The notes under the pieces: generated by a model
Seen by the model: the letters and a program-made list of their open reading frames with translations, nothing else
What the model was told of the DNA's origin: nothing
The model's database searches: none
Part shown: positions 52,288 through 62,190 of the stretch, one piece after another
Numbering within the stretch: position 1 is the first letter of the stretch
How the letters are laid out: every line of letters starts with the position of its first letter
Program-made: the position numbers and the translations under genes
Assembly (NCBI RefSeq): GCF_001421515.1
Contig: NZ_LMKM01000023.1
Coordinates: forward strand, 533,209 to 597,208
Origin: Pedobacter sp. Leaf216
Lineage (GTDB): Bacteria; Bacteroidota; Bacteroidia; Sphingobacteriales; Sphingobacteriaceae
DNA length: 64,000 nt
Direction: 5' to 3'

Positions 52288-53484
52288 ATGAGCACCTTAT
52301 CGAAAAGAATCAACAGTTTATCAGAATCTGCAACCCTTAAAATGACCAAACTTGGCCGCGAACTAGCGTCTAAGGGCATTAACATCATTAGTTTAAGTGT
52401 TGGCGAACCCGATTTTAATACACCTGATCACGTAAAAAATGCTGCTAAAAAAGCATTAGACGAAAATTACACGCGTTACTCGCCGGTACCAGGCTATCCT
52501 GATTTGCGCCAGGCAATCGTTAATAAGCTAAAAACAGAAAACAACCTTGATTATGATATTTCTCAGATCGTGGTTTCAACAGGTGCAAAACAATCCCTAT
52601 CAAATGTTATTTTAACGCTAATTGATCCTGAAGATGAAGTAATTATCCCTACTCCTTATTGGGTTTCTTACTCTGAAATGGTGACTCTTGCTGAAGGAAA
52701 ATCTGTTTTTATTGATACTGATATTGAGAGCAATTTCAAAATCACGCCAGCTCAATTAGAAGCAGCCATTACACCGAAATCAAAACTTTTTATGTTTTCT
52801 TCTCCATGTAATCCAACTGGTTCAGTTTACAGCAAAGAAGAATTGGCAGCATTGGTTGCAGTTTTTGAAAAACATCCTGATATCTATATCTTGTCTGACG
52901 AGATTTATGAGCACATCAACTTTGTTGATCAGCATGAATCTATTGCGCAATTCGACAGCATTAAAGACCGCGTAATTATTGTTAACGGTTTTTCTAAAGC
53001 TTTCGCAATGACGGGTTGGAGATTAGGTTATATTGCTGCAAACAAAGAAATTGCAGCTGCAAACGATAAATTACAAGGACAAACTACTTCAGGAACATGC
53101 TCTATTGCACAAAGGGCCGGGATTGTTGCCTATGAGCAAGGCTTGGCAAGCGTTTTGGAAATGAAAGAAGCATTTTTACGTCGTAGAGAATTGGTTTACA
53201 ATCTACTGAACGAAATTCCTGGAGTAAAAACAAACCTTCCTGATGGTGCTTTTTACTTCTTCCCTGAAATCAGTTCATTTTTTGGTAAAAAAGATGCTGA
53301 TGGAAATGTAATTAAAGACTCTTCAGACCTTGCTTTATATTTATTAAATGTTGGTCACGTAGCAACAGTAGGTGGCGATTCTTTCGGTAATAACAACTAT
53401 ATCCGCTTATCTTATGCAGCATCAGACGAGAGTTTGGTAGAAGCATTAAGAAGAATTAAAGAAGCTTTAGGCAAATTATCATAA
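52288..53484 (+). CDS. class I PLP-dependent aminotransferase (aspartate-type)
   Basis: 398 residues. LSVGEPDFNTPDHVK, YSPVPGYPDLRQAI, the strand SSPCNPTGSVYSKEE and the PLP lysine Lys237 in IIVNGFSKAFAMTGWRLGYI are the family motifs, with the C-terminal NNYIRLSYAASDESL holding the substrate-carboxylate Arg. Probably transfers the amino group of aspartate, glutamate or similar substrates. A terminator follows at 53521-53558. Confidence 0.94.
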   Translation: MSTLSKRINSLSESATLKMTKLGRELASKGINIISLSVGEPDFNTPDHVKNAAKKALDENYTRYSPVPGYPDLRQAIVNKLKTENNLDYDISQIVVSTGAKQSLSNVILTLIDPEDEVIIPTPYWVSYSEMVTLAEGKSVFIDTDIESNFKITPAQLEAAITPKSKLFMFSSPCNPTGSVYSKEELAALVAVFEKHPDIYILSDEIYEHINFVDQHESIAQFDSIKDRVIIVNGFSKAFAMTGWRLGYIAANKEIAAANDKLQGQTTSGTCSIAQRAGIVAYEQGLASVLEMKEAFLRRRELVYNLLNEIPGVKTNLPDGAFYFFPEISSFFGKKDADGNVIKDSSDLALYLLNVGHVATVGGDSFGNNNYIRLSYAASDESLVEALRRIKEALGKLS

Positions 53485-53520
53485 TCGGTTCGCCGTTAGC
53501 GGTTTTCAGTTAATTTATAA

Positions 53521-53558
53521 AAAAATCCTCCGTTAATTATATTTAGCGGGGGATTTTT
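53521..53558 (+). terminator. terminator of the aminotransferase gene
   Basis: AAAAATCCTCCG (53521-53532) pairs with CGGGGGATTTTT (53547-53558) with one G-T pair, ending in a T-run. Confidence 0.8.
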
Positions 53559-54444
53559 ATTTACTTTTCAATACCAGTCGTCACCCTCAATTTGTACCAA
53601 ATCATCGTCTTTGTTTGTAACAAGGATGAATGAGAAAGGCGATTTTATCGCAAAAACCAATATCCTCATTACAAATGTAAATCCTGCGCGTACTATTAAA
53701 GTTTATGCTATAACAAGGTTTGATAACTGAAAACTAACTTCTATTGCAACGGATTTAATTTCTAATGTTTGCCCTCTTGTTGACCAAACCCGAATATTTT
53801 TGATGATTTGGAAATGAAAGGTAGCATTTCATCGGAGAATCTAGTCCTTCTTTCCGTTACAAGTCCTCGCTGCGCTGTGGGCTTTACACTTCAATAAGGT
53901 TTATAAACTACGGTAACTGAAAATAACAACCGGTAACCATATCATTGAGATATCATCGTCCTCGTTTGTAACGAGGATGAAAGTGAAAGGCGATTTTATC
54001 GCCAAAACCAATCGTACTCTTAAAGTTTATGCTATAACGAGTGCGAACTGCAGCTAAAAACTGAGAACTAACTTTTATTGCAACGGATATAATTTCTAAT
54101 GTTTGACCTCTTGTCGACCAAACCTGAATATTTTTGATGATTTGGAAACGAAAGGCAGCATTTCATGGGAGAATATAGTCCTTCTTTCCGTTACAAGTCC
54201 TCGCTGCGCTGTGGGCTTTACACTTCAATAAGGTTTATAATCTACGGTAACTGAAACTAACAACCGGTAACCATATCATCGAGATATCATCGTCCTCGTT
54301 TGTAACGAGGATGAAAGAGAAAGGCGATTTTATCGCCATATTTTCATTACAAATGTAAATATCAAGCGTACTATTAAAGTTTATGCTAATAAGGTTTGCT
54401 AACTGAAAACTAATAACTGAAAACTGCCAACTAATAACTGAAAA
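53559..54444. repeat. imperfect 340-bp tandem repeat array
   Basis: ATCGTC(C/T)T(C/T)GTTTGTAAC(G/A)AGGATGAA occurs at 53604, 53955 and 54289, followed by AGGCGATTTTATCGCC-type palindromes. Between them, a 240-bp block with TTCCGTTACAAGTCCTCGCT then GCGCTGTGGGCTTTACACTT occurs twice (about 53726 and 54058). No gene is seen in this 0.9-kb tract. Confidence 0.75.
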
Positions 54445-55689
54445 CTAACTTCTAATCGCTTCCACAGGATCTAATCTCGATGCCGAATACGCAGGCCAAA
54501 AACCTGATATTGTTCCAATAATAATCGAAATGCCAATACCTAAAGCTATGTTATTTAAGCCCAAAATAATATGAAAATCTGTTATAGCACCAATACCCAG
54601 TGCGAGTAAAAAGACGAGCAAAAGCCCCAATAGGCCTCCTAAAATACAAAGTGAAATGGACTCAAAAATAAACTGAAGTAAAATAAAGTAGTTTTTTGCA
54701 CCAAGTGATTTTTGAATCCCAATAATATTGGTACGCTCTTTAACCGATACAAACATAATGTTGGCAATACTAAATCCACCTACCAAAATAGAGAATCCTC
54801 CGATTACCCAACCCGCAATATTTACCATTTTAAACATCGAATCCAATTGGTTAGAAATAATGGTTGTTTTATTCAGTGCAAAATCCTCTTCCTGTCCAGG
54901 CCTGATTCTGTGAATGGAGCGCATTAAACCTTTCAATTCGCTTTCTACTTCCTCTAAACTCACATTATCTTTACCCCGTACGGTAATCTGCGGACCGTAG
55001 CGTTCATTTTGAATATCTAAAACACCTTTTGCAAATGAAATTGGAATATTAACATTTTTATCAAGCGAAGTACCCAACATATCTTCCCCCTCTTTTTTGA
55101 AAACGCCAACTACGGTTAGTCGTCGCCCCAAAATCTGAACCTGCTTTCCAACAGCTTTATCTCCGTCAAAAAGCCCATCGGCAATGTCAGAACCTAAAAT
55201 ACAAACTGGTGAACCATTTTTACTTTCATTTTCGGTAAAATACCGGCCATCTTGTAGTTCGAAATTCCATGTTTTATTAAAATCGTGAGATGCTGCCCAA
55301 ACCGAAATACCTTCAACAGAGCTACTTCTGTATTTAATTGTTCTATCATTGGTTGATATTTCGAAGGTAACTCCTTGTGCATTCTCGATTCTTTCTCTAA
55401 GTGCTTCAAAATCACGTAATGAGGGCTGAGGGCGGTTCATGTATTTCCACCAAGGGTAATTGTCTCCAAAACTCCAGGGCCATTTTTGAACATAGATGGT
55501 ATTAGAACCTAATTTATCTACACTTGCCTGCAATTTACCACGAAAAGTATCTACTGCAGAAAATACAGCGATAATGGTAAAAATACCAATAGTTATTGCC
55601 AGTAGCGATAACATGGTACGCAGTTTATTCTGGCGCAACGCATCAAATGCAAAACGGAAACTCTCGCCTATTAGCCTAAAGATTATCAT
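54445..55689 (-). CDS. MacB/LolC-like ABC transporter permease
   Basis: 414 residues. An N-terminal helix (TMLSLLAITIGIFTIIAVFS) and a large periplasmic MacB_PCD domain (about 50-270) are followed by three C-terminal helices forming the FtsX domain (SIANIMFVSVKERTNIIGIQ, ending SRLDPVEAIRS). It would form an efflux or lipoprotein-export pump with an ATPase; the likely partner is encoded at 59041 on the same strand but separated by other genes. Substrate unknown. Confidence 0.92.
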   Translation of the reverse strand: MIIFRLIGESFRFAFDALRQNKLRTMLSLLAITIGIFTIIAVFSAVDTFRGKLQASVDKLGSNTIYVQKWPWSFGDNYPWWKYMNRPQPSLRDFEALRERIENAQGVTFEISTNDRTIKYRSSSVEGISVWAASHDFNKTWNFELQDGRYFTENESKNGSPVCILGSDIADGLFDGDKAVGKQVQILGRRLTVVGVFKKEGEDMLGTSLDKNVNIPISFAKGVLDIQNERYGPQITVRGKDNVSLEEVESELKGLMRSIHRIRPGQEEDFALNKTTIISNQLDSMFKMVNIAGWVIGGFSILVGGFSIANIMFVSVKERTNIIGIQKSLGAKNYFILLQFIFESISLCILGGLLGLLLVFLLALGIGAITDFHIILGLNNIALGIGISIIIGTISGFWPAYSASRLDPVEAIRS

Positions 55690-55858
55690 AATTATGGTTT
55701 AGATGCACAGCCATTAAAAAGGTTACACGATCATCAAAACTAATTAATTTTACAGCTATAAAAGCATTTAAACAAGGTATTATTTGATTTAAAATGAGGT
55801 AAAACATAATATACCTAAAATGCGTTTGATAAAATACGGAAAAGAAAAATTAAATTCG

Positions 55859-55866
55859 TATTTTTG
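55859..55866 (+). promoter_or_regulatory. TAnnTTTG element of queA
   Basis: TATTTTTG 22 bases upstream of the preferred ATG at 55889; the in-frame ATG at 55820 lies before it and is therefore less likely. Confidence 0.5.
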
Positions 55867-55888
55867 CACCTCAAAAAATTCATCAAGA

Positions 55889-56938
55889 ATGAAATTATCA
55901 CAATTCAAATTCAACTTACCAGAATCATTAGTTGCCAACAATCCGGCAGAACAACGCGACGAAGCTCGCCTAATGGTTTTACACAAAGACAGCGGTAAAA
56001 TTGAGCATAAAATTTTCAAAGACGTTTTAGGTTATTTTGATGACAAGGACGTAATGATATTAAATAACACCAAAGTTTTCCCTGCCCGTTTATATGGCAA
56101 TAAAGAGAAAACTGGTGCCACAATCGAAGTTTTTTTATTACGCGAATTAAACAAGGAATTACGTTTATGGGATGTTTTAGTAGATCCGGCACGTAAAATC
56201 CGCGTAGGAAATAAATTATATTTTGGTGACGACGATTTATTGGTTGCTGAAGTTGTGGATAACACTACATCACGCGGCCGTACCATCCGTTTCTTATTTG
56301 AAGGTACCGACGAAGAGTTTAGAAAAAACGTTGAGATTTTAGGCGAAACACCACTTCCTAAATACATTAAACGTAAAGCTACTGCTGAAGATAAAGAACG
56401 TTACCAAACCATTTTCGCAAAACATGAAGGTGCAGTTGCTGCTCCAACTGCAGGTTTGCACTTTAGTCGCGAATTAATGAAACGCCTTGAACTTAAAGGT
56501 ATTGAGTTTGCTGAAGTAACATTACATGTTGGTTTAGGCACATTCAGAACGGTTGAGGTGGAAGACTTAACCAAGCACAAAATGGATTCTGAGCAATTTA
56601 TCATCGAGCCGAAAGATGCTGGTATTGTAAACAAAGCTTTAGAAGAAAAAAGAAAAATCTGCGCAGTGGGTACTACTTCAATGCGTGCTATCGAATCTGC
56701 AGTTTCTGCAAACAGAACATTAAAAGCAGCTAACGACTGGACAAGTAAGTTTATCTTCCCTCCATACGATTTCAGTATTGCAAATTCAATGATTACCAAT
56801 TTCCACACTCCAGAATCTACTTTATTGATGATGGTTAGTGCATTTGGTGGTTACGAAAATGTAATGAATGCTTACGAAGTTGCAGTAAAAGAAAAGTATA
56901 AATTTTATAGCTATGGCGATGCCATGCTGATTATATAA
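55889..56938 (+). CDS. queA: S-adenosylmethionine:tRNA ribosyltransferase-isomerase
   Basis: 349 residues from the ATG at 55889 ([20 protein letters not shown]). Transfers ribose from SAM to preQ1-tRNA to make epoxyqueuosine. Signatures are the start above, [57 protein letters not shown] and [18 protein letters not shown]. Full length. QueG, the next enzyme, is at 19002. Followed 58 bases later by ispD. Confidence 0.97.
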   Translation: MKLSQFKFNLPESLVANNPAEQRDEARLMVLHKDSGKIEHKIFKDVLGYFDDKDVMILNNTKVFPARLYGNKEKTGATIEVFLLRELNKELRLWDVLVDPARKIRVGNKLYFGDDDLLVAEVVDNTTSRGRTIRFLFEGTDEEFRKNVEILGETPLPKYIKRKATAEDKERYQTIFAKHEGAVAAPTAGLHFSRELMKRLELKGIEFAEVTLHVGLGTFRTVEVEDLTKHKMDSEQFIIEPKDAGIVNKALEEKRKICAVGTTSMRAIESAVSANRTLKAANDWTSKFIFPPYDFSIANSMITNFHTPESTLLMMVSAFGGYENVMNAYEVAVKEKYKFYSYGDAMLII

Positions 56939-56996
56939 GTTTCGCGGTTGGCGTTTAGCAGTTTAGTGCTAAACGCCATACCCTAAACGCTCAAAC

Positions 56997-57662
56997 ATGA
57001 AATACTACGCTATAATTGTAGCAGGCGGTTCTGGAAATCGGATGCAAACGGAAACCCCAAAACAATTTCTACTGCTAAAAAACCTTCCGGTTTTAATGCA
57101 CACCATAAAAGCTTTTGCGCAAAGCGATACTCAACCTAAAATTTTATTGGTTTTAAATAAAGATCAGCAGGGATATTGGGGCAGATTATGCGAAGAATTT
57201 AATTTTTATGTTCCACATCAGCTTATCGACGGCGGAACAGAACGTTTTCATTCGGTAAAAAATGCCATTCATGCCATCGAAGAGGAAAGTTATGTAGCCA
57301 TACATGATGCCGTTCGTCCACTGGTTTCAAAATCATTAATTGATAGCTGTTTTAGTGCGGCACAAACACAAGGAAATGTAATTGCAGCTGTTCAATCGAG
57401 TGATAGTGTTCGCATGCTTAGAAACGATAAAACATCAGCTTTAAAGCGCGATGAAATTTACCTGGTACAAACACCTCAAACTTTTAGTCTTAACATCCTT
57501 AAAGAAGCTTATAATCAGGATTTCGATAGTCGTTTTACCGATGATGCCAGCGTGGTAGACTCAATCGGACAGGAGATCAACATTATTGAAGGAGAAAGGG
57601 GTAATATTAAAATTACCTATCCCATAGACCTTGAACTTGCAGAGTTGCTGTTGAAAAAATAA
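56997..57662 (+). CDS. ispD: 2-C-methyl-D-erythritol 4-phosphate cytidylyltransferase
   Basis: 221 residues. CTP-dependent step of the MEP isoprenoid pathway. Signatures are IIVAGGSGNRMQTETPKQFL, IHDAVRPLVSKSLID and VQTPQTFSLNILKEAY, with DDASVVDSIGQEI. Full length. The MEP pathway feeds idi and crtB in this window. Terminator at 57672-57698. Confidence 0.96.
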   Translation: MKYYAIIVAGGSGNRMQTETPKQFLLLKNLPVLMHTIKAFAQSDTQPKILLVLNKDQQGYWGRLCEEFNFYVPHQLIDGGTERFHSVKNAIHAIEEESYVAIHDAVRPLVSKSLIDSCFSAAQTQGNVIAAVQSSDSVRMLRNDKTSALKRDEIYLVQTPQTFSLNILKEAYNQDFDSRFTDDASVVDSIGQEINIIEGERGNIKITYPIDLELAELLLKK

Positions 57663-57671
57663 AAACATAAA

Positions 57672-57698
57672 AAAGGAGTTTCGTTATGAAACTCCTTT
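57672..57698. terminator. terminator after ispD
   Basis: AAAGGAGTTTC (57672-57682) and GAAACTCCTTT (57688-57698) form an 11-bp perfect stem with a 5-base loop. Confidence 0.8.
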
Positions 57699-57758
57699 AA
57701 TAATACATCCATTTTAAACTATATCGCTAAAAATGGATGACGGCGCGATATATCTATC

Positions 57759-57917
57759 TTATGCTGCCCTGCCGATAACTTTAAGCAGAATTGCAATTAC
57801 TGCGATTACCAATAAAACGTGGATGATTCCGCCTACTTCGCCGAAGCCGTGAAACACAAATCCTATTACCCATAGTATTACCAATACTACTGCGACTAAA
57901 TACAATAAATTTCCCAT
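57759..57917 (-). CDS. lmo0937-like small membrane protein
   Basis: 52 residues from the ATG at 57917: two membrane helices (MGNLLYLVAVVLVILWVIGF and IIHVLLVIAVIAILLKVI) with HGFGEVGG between them. This matches the lmo0937 family of short envelope proteins, widespread and often stress-induced. Function unknown. It is convergent with ispD. Confidence 0.85.
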   Translation of the reverse strand: MGNLLYLVAVVLVILWVIGFVFHGFGEVGGIIHVLLVIAVIAILLKVIGRAA

Positions 57918-58053
57918 AGTGTTAATTTTTTTAGCAATGTTATATTAATGATCTATTAACACACATGTTTTAGGTTTTGTTTAAAAAATGTAAAGATTTT
58001 ATAAGTTATTGTTATAAATGCACTGTGAATGAGCGTTATGAAATTACAGCACA

Positions 58054-58086
58054 TAAAAAAAACCTTCCAGTTGAGCTGAAAGGTTT
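58054..58086 (-). terminator. terminator after the DUF2795 gene (minus strand)
   Basis: AAACCTT (58060-58066) pairs with AAGGTTT (58080-58086) plus internal CAG/CTG pairing; on the minus strand it is followed by a run of T (the A-run at 58054-58062). Confidence 0.7.
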
Positions 58087-58102
58087 CTTATCATTTTTAA
58101 TT

Positions 58103-58324
58103 TTAGTATTCATCCTCATTAAAGAAGAAATCTTCTTTAGTTGGATAATCAGGCCAGATTTCCTCAATTGTTTCATAAGGTTCGCCATCATCTTCTAATG
58201 CCTGTAAGTTTTCAATTACTTCTACTGGGGCACCAGAACGGATACCATAATCAATTAATTCGTCTTTAGTTGCAGGCCATGGTGCGTCTTCCAAGTGCGA
58301 TGCTAATTCTAATGTCCAATACAT
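58103..58324 (-). CDS. DUF2795 domain protein
   Basis: 73 residues. MYWTLELASHLEDAPWPATK and ELIDYGIRSGAPVEVIENLQ match DUF2795, a short helical family; the tail is acidic (EDFFFNEDEY). Role unknown. A terminator follows at 58054-58086. Confidence 0.9.
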   Translation of the reverse strand: MYWTLELASHLEDAPWPATKDELIDYGIRSGAPVEVIENLQALEDDGEPYETIEEIWPDYPTKEDFFFNEDEY

Positions 58325-58409
58325 ATCGTCAATTCAATTAAATTCTTGTTCTTATTATTGCGCAAAGTATATTAAAATTTTTGAGCAAAACAAACTTATT
58401 TTTCCACTA

Positions 58410-58958
58410 TTAAACACGCGGAATCCAAATGTTTTCTTCTGTCTTATAATACATGGTCAGTTTTCGTGCCAAAACGAATAAATAATCGCTTAAGCGGTTC
58501 AGGTAAACTGTTACATGCTCATCTACAAAGCTATTTTCTGCAAGCTCAACTGTCAGTCGTTCTGCCCTTCTACAAACACATCTTGCAATATGGCAGTATG
58601 AAACGACAGTATTTCCGCCAGGCAAAACGAAATGCTTTAAATCTGGTAAGGTTTCATTTATGAGATCCATCTCATTTTCAAGCAGGGTAATATCATGATC
58701 ATGAAGATCAGGAATTTTCATTTTCGACTTTTCGGGATCCGCAGCAAGTGATGCACCTACTGTAAAAAGCCTGTCTTGAATTTCTTTTAACAACTGCTGA
58801 TCATGCAATTCAATATCCTGGCACATGATTAAACCTATATACGAATTTAATTCATCTACAGTTCCATAAGCTTCGATACGCAAATGGTACTTAGGCACAC
58901 GCGTACCGCCAATAAGTGAGGTTTGGCCTTTATCGCCTGTTTTTGTGTAGATTTTCAT
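58410..58958 (-). CDS. PduO-type cob(I)alamin adenosyltransferase
   Basis: 182 residues. Makes adenosylcobalamin from cob(I)alamin and ATP. Signatures are KIYTKTGDKGQTSLIGGTRV at the N-terminus (ATP-binding), AYGTVDELNSYIGL and CHIARCVCRRAERLTVEL. Full length for the PduO/MMAB class. It would supply the cofactor sensed by CarH-like regulators such as the one at 39530. Confidence 0.95.
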   Translation of the reverse strand: MKIYTKTGDKGQTSLIGGTRVPKYHLRIEAYGTVDELNSYIGLIMCQDIELHDQQLLKEIQDRLFTVGASLAADPEKSKMKIPDLHDHDITLLENEMDLINETLPDLKHFVLPGGNTVVSYCHIARCVCRRAERLTVELAENSFVDEHVTVYLNRLSDYLFVLARKLTMYYKTEENIWIPRV

Positions 58959-59040
58959 TTAGAAAGGTTTAAAAAGAAGGTTTAAGGTATTGAGGTTTAA
59001 AAAGCTTTAAACCTTACACCTTCAGCCTTACACCTTAGTG

Positions 59041-59799
59041 CTAATTAATTTTTTCCCAGTCGCTGCCATTGTCTTTCAATGCCTGCAAGCGTGGAGATAC
59101 ATTTTTAATGTCGGTATTTAAGTAATCGTTTTCAATCAATCCATCACGCATACGTACAATTCGGTGTGCATGCTGGGCTATATCTTCCTCGTGTGTTACT
59201 AAAATAATGGTGTTGCCCTTACTGTGGATTTCTTCAAGCAAACCCATAATTTCTACTGATGTTTTGGTATCAAGGTTACCTGTTGGCTCATCGGCAAGTA
59301 TAATGGAGGGGTTATTGATTAAAGCTCTTGCTACAGCTACACGCTGCCGCTGCCCACCTGATAATTCGTTTGGTTTGTGATCCATACGGTTACCCAAACC
59401 AACATTTTCCAGGGCTTTGGCAGCCCTTGCATCCCGGTCTTTTTTGCTGGTTCCGGCATAAATTAGTGGTAAGGCAACATTATCTAAAGATGTGGAGCGT
59501 GGTAATAAATTAAACGTTTGGAAAACGAAACCAATTTCCTGGTTGCGCACTTCAGCCAAAGCATCATCGCTCATGTGGCTTACATTTGTTCCATTTAATA
59601 TATACGTTCCGCTTGAAGGTGTATCCAAACAACCTAAAATATTCATTAAGGTTGATTTTCCTGAACCGGATGGCCCCATCAATGCTACAAATTCACCTTT
59701 ATTGATATCTAACGAAACTGATTTTAAAGCATGAATCACTTCAGATCCTATAACATATTTACGGCCGATTTCTTTTATAGTAATGAGTGGTTTCTCCAT
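59041..59799 (-). CDS. ABC transporter ATP-binding protein, MacB/LolD-like
   Basis: 252 residues. Walker [11 protein letters not shown]-loop [13 protein letters not shown] signature [15 protein letters not shown], Walker [13 protein letters not shown] and the H-loop THE. The LolD/MacB subgroup pairs with FtsX/MacB permeases such as the one at 54445. It is a stand-alone ATPase gene here. Substrate unknown. Confidence 0.93.
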   Translation of the reverse strand: MEKPLITIKEIGRKYVIGSEVIHALKSVSLDINKGEFVALMGPSGSGKSTLMNILGCLDTPSSGTYILNGTNVSHMSDDALAEVRNQEIGFVFQTFNLLPRSTSLDNVALPLIYAGTSKKDRDARAAKALENVGLGNRMDHKPNELSGGQRQRVAVARALINNPSIILADEPTGNLDTKTSVEIMGLLEEIHSKGNTIILVTHEEDIAQHAHRIVRMRDGLIENDYLNTDIKNVSPRLQALKDNGSDWEKIN

Positions 59800-59914
59800 G
59801 TTTTTTCTTTTTTAGACAAGCGTTAAGGGCTAGATGTTACAAGAGGGATTAAAATTAAGCATAAATGTTAATCTTAAAAGATGCTGAAGTAAATTCAACA
59901 TAACGATTATAGCA

Positions 59915-60205
59915 TTATTTTTCAATAATTTTTGGCACCATAAAAAATTGTTCGGTATGTTTTGCGGCATTTTTTAAACCATCGGCAGTAGAAATTTCTT
60001 GTTTAACCACGTCCTCACGCCAAACATTTACCGATTCGTTCATATATACCAAAGGCTTAACATTTGAAGTGTCTAACTCATTTAATTTTTCCATGAAAGA
60101 TAAAATTTTATTCATTTCAGGAATTAAAGTATCCACTTCTTTATCATCAATATGAATTCGGGCCAGGTCGGCTATTTTATGGATGGTTTTTGCGTCTAAA
60201 TTCAT
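59915..60205 (-). CDS. gatC: Asp-tRNA(Asn)/Glu-tRNA(Gln) amidotransferase subunit C
   Basis: 96 residues. TIHKIADLARIHIDDKEVDT, MNKILSFMEKLNELDT and the C-terminal TAEHTEQFFMVPKI-like KHTEQFFMVPKIIE match GatC, the linker subunit of GatCAB. gatA and gatB are elsewhere. It starts 2 bases after the plsC stop, so the two are coupled. Confidence 0.95.
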   Translation of the reverse strand: MNLDAKTIHKIADLARIHIDDKEVDTLIPEMNKILSFMEKLNELDTSNVKPLVYMNESVNVWREDVVKQEISTADGLKNAAKHTEQFFMVPKIIEK

Positions 60206-60207
60206 AT

Positions 60208-60933
60208 TTATACTAATTTACTGTCAATCAATTTAAAAACCTTTTCTTTTAATACATCAGAATCAATATCAGTCAAGGTTGAGGTATTAATTGGTTTGTG
60301 GACGTAAATATCGCAAATTCCGGGCTTACTTCCATACTTTGCACCATCATCCCAGTTAATTTTCCAAACATCGGTGATACTAACGGGTACAAGCGGAATA
60401 TTTTTATCAATGGCCAGGCGGAACGGGCCATTTTTAAATTCGCCTAGTTTTGGAGGATAATGATCGTCTATTTTACCTTCCGGAAAAATGACAAGGCTCA
60501 TGCCCTTTTCTAAATTTTCGCCTGCTTTTTTAAAAGCTCTAAAGGCAGAAATTTTGCTATCACGGTTTACGGAAATATCAATGGTTCTAAAAAAAACGCC
60601 TAAAACAGGATTATTCAGCAACTCATCTTTCCCCATAAAATGAAATTTGCCATGCCCCATGATACAGAAAATCATGATATCCAAGTTGGAAGTATGATTG
60701 GCACAATAGATATAAGTTTGTTTTGTATTTAGAGGCTCTTCATATTGATACCGGAAAAATACACCTGAAAAAAAACTACACAGAAAGCTATTGGCTTTTC
60801 TGCAAAAATTGAGGATACCATAATATTTCTCATTACGTGATGTAATGTAGTATAGAGGATAAAACAGAGCGAAAAAAAAGAGTATCCAGAATAAAAACCA
60901 AACCCGGTGTACTTGCCTCAGAAAGTGAATCAT
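60208..60933 (-). CDS. plsC: 1-acyl-sn-glycerol-3-phosphate acyltransferase
   Basis: 241 residues from the ATG at 60933 (MIHFLRQVHRVWFLFWILFF), preferred over the TTG at 60990 because the promoter ends 7 bases upstream. Catalytic HX4D is His80-TSNL-Asp85 (CANHTSNLD), with FPEGKID as the substrate motif. An N-terminal helix anchors it in the membrane. Makes phosphatidic acid for phospholipids. Confidence 0.94.
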   Translation of the reverse strand: MIHFLRQVHRVWFLFWILFFFALFYPLYYITSRNEKYYGILNFCRKANSFLCSFFSGVFFRYQYEEPLNTKQTYIYCANHTSNLDIMIFCIMGHGKFHFMGKDELLNNPVLGVFFRTIDISVNRDSKISAFRAFKKAGENLEKGMSLVIFPEGKIDDHYPPKLGEFKNGPFRLAIDKNIPLVPVSITDVWKINWDDGAKYGSKPGICDIYVHKPINTSTLTDIDSDVLKEKVFKLIDSKLV

Positions 60934-60940
60934 AGATAAC

Positions 60941-60970
60941 CAAAAATATAAAATAGTTTCATATTTCAAA
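60941..60970 (-). promoter_or_regulatory. plsC-gatC promoter
   Basis: On the minus strand TTTG (60970-60967), 18 bases, then TATTTTTG (60948-60941), ending 7 bases before the plsC ATG at 60933. Confidence 0.65.
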
Positions 60971-61191
60971 CTACTGATTGCATTCGGCAAAGTTGTGGTT
61001 GTATTACATCAACACCAGGAAAAAATAGTTGACGGAACGCTAACCGGTCATTGTTCAAAGATCTCTCCGCTACGGTCGAGATGACGACTATAACATAAAC
61101 CGTAGGTCATACCGGTGTTTAAAAAAATCTTCCCATTAAAATTAGTACGATTTATGATTTGCTTGTATTTTATTTTTAATTTCGTGCCATT

Positions 61192-62190
61192 ATGAAAGAA
61201 ACAGTGGTGAGCGGCATCCGCTCAACAGGAAAATTACATTTGGGTAATTATTATGGTGCGGTTAAAAACTTCGTTCAAATGCAGAACGATTACAATTGCT
61301 ACTTTTTTATTGCCGATTTACACTCATTAACTACACACCCTACCCCTGCCGACTTGCACGGAAACATTAAACACGTTTTGGTTGAATATTTGGCAAGTGG
61401 AATAGATCCAGAAAACAGCACCATATATATACAAAGTGATGTTCCTGAAATTGCTGAGCTTTACTTATATTTAAATATGAATGCCTATATGGGCGAGCTT
61501 GAGCGCAGTACTTCTTTTAAAGATAAAGTTCGTGCAAACCCTGATAACGTTAATGCTGGTTTACTCACCTACCCGGTATTAATGGCTGCTGATATTTTGA
61601 TCCATAAGGCTACAAAAGTACCTGTAGGGAAAGACCAGGAGCAGCATTTGGAAATGGCCCGTACTTTCGGAAACCGTTTCAACAGATTATACAATACCGA
61701 ATATTTTCCTGAGCCATACGCATTTAGCTATAGCGACAAGCTGGTTAAAGTACCTGGTTTAGATGGTAAAGGTAAAATGGGTAAATCAGAAGGCGAAGCA
61801 AATGCCGTTTACCTTTCGGATGATCCTGAAACAATCCGTAAAAAAGTAATGAGAGCTGTGAGCGATGGCGGTCCGACAGAGGAAAACCAGGTAAAACCTG
61901 AACCTATTCAAAACCTTTTTGATTTAATGAAAGTGGTTTCGAGTGCTGATACCCATGCCCATTTTGAAGATTTGTACAGCAAAATGCAGATCCGTTATGG
62001 CGATTTTAAAAAGCAACTGGCAGAAGATATGATTATTGCTACAACGCCAATGCGCGAGCGTATTCAGGACATTGCCAAAGATGATTCGTATTTAAGGCAA
62101 GTTGCTAAACACGGTGCATTAAAAGCCCGGGAAAGTGCACAGAAAACCATCAGGGAAGTTCGCAGTTTAATCGGGTTTAAAAGTTTTTAA
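61192..62190 (+). CDS. trpS: tryptophanyl-tRNA synthetase
   Basis: 332 residues, class I synthetase. HIGH-like motif in GKLHLGNYYG and the KMSKS-like GKMGKSEG (near residue 196), with LMAADILIHKATKVPVGKDQ. Full length. A degenerate TAATTTCG promoter element lies just upstream. Confidence 0.97.
   Translation: MKETVVSGIRSTGKLHLGNYYGAVKNFVQMQNDYNCYFFIADLHSLTTHPTPADLHGNIKHVLVEYLASGIDPENSTIYIQSDVPEIAELYLYLNMNAYMGELERSTSFKDKVRANPDNVNAGLLTYPVLMAADILIHKATKVPVGKDQEQHLEMARTFGNRFNRLYNTEYFPEPYAFSYSDKLVKVPGLDGKGKMGKSEGEANAVYLSDDPETIRKKVMRAVSDGGPTEENQVKPEPIQNLFDLMKVVSSADTHAHFEDLYSKMQIRYGDFKKQLAEDMIIATTPMRERIQDIAKDDSYLRQVAKHGALKARESAQKTIREVRSLIGFKSF

Noticed and set aside
56950-56977. Perfect 11-bp hairpin between queA and ispD (GGCGTTTAGCA and TGCTAAACGCC)
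   Set aside because: No T-run follows, so it is not called a terminator; it may be a small repeat or processing site.
57977-58198. ORF of 73 residues antisense to the DUF2795 gene
   Set aside because: It overlaps a clear DUF2795 gene and its terminator.
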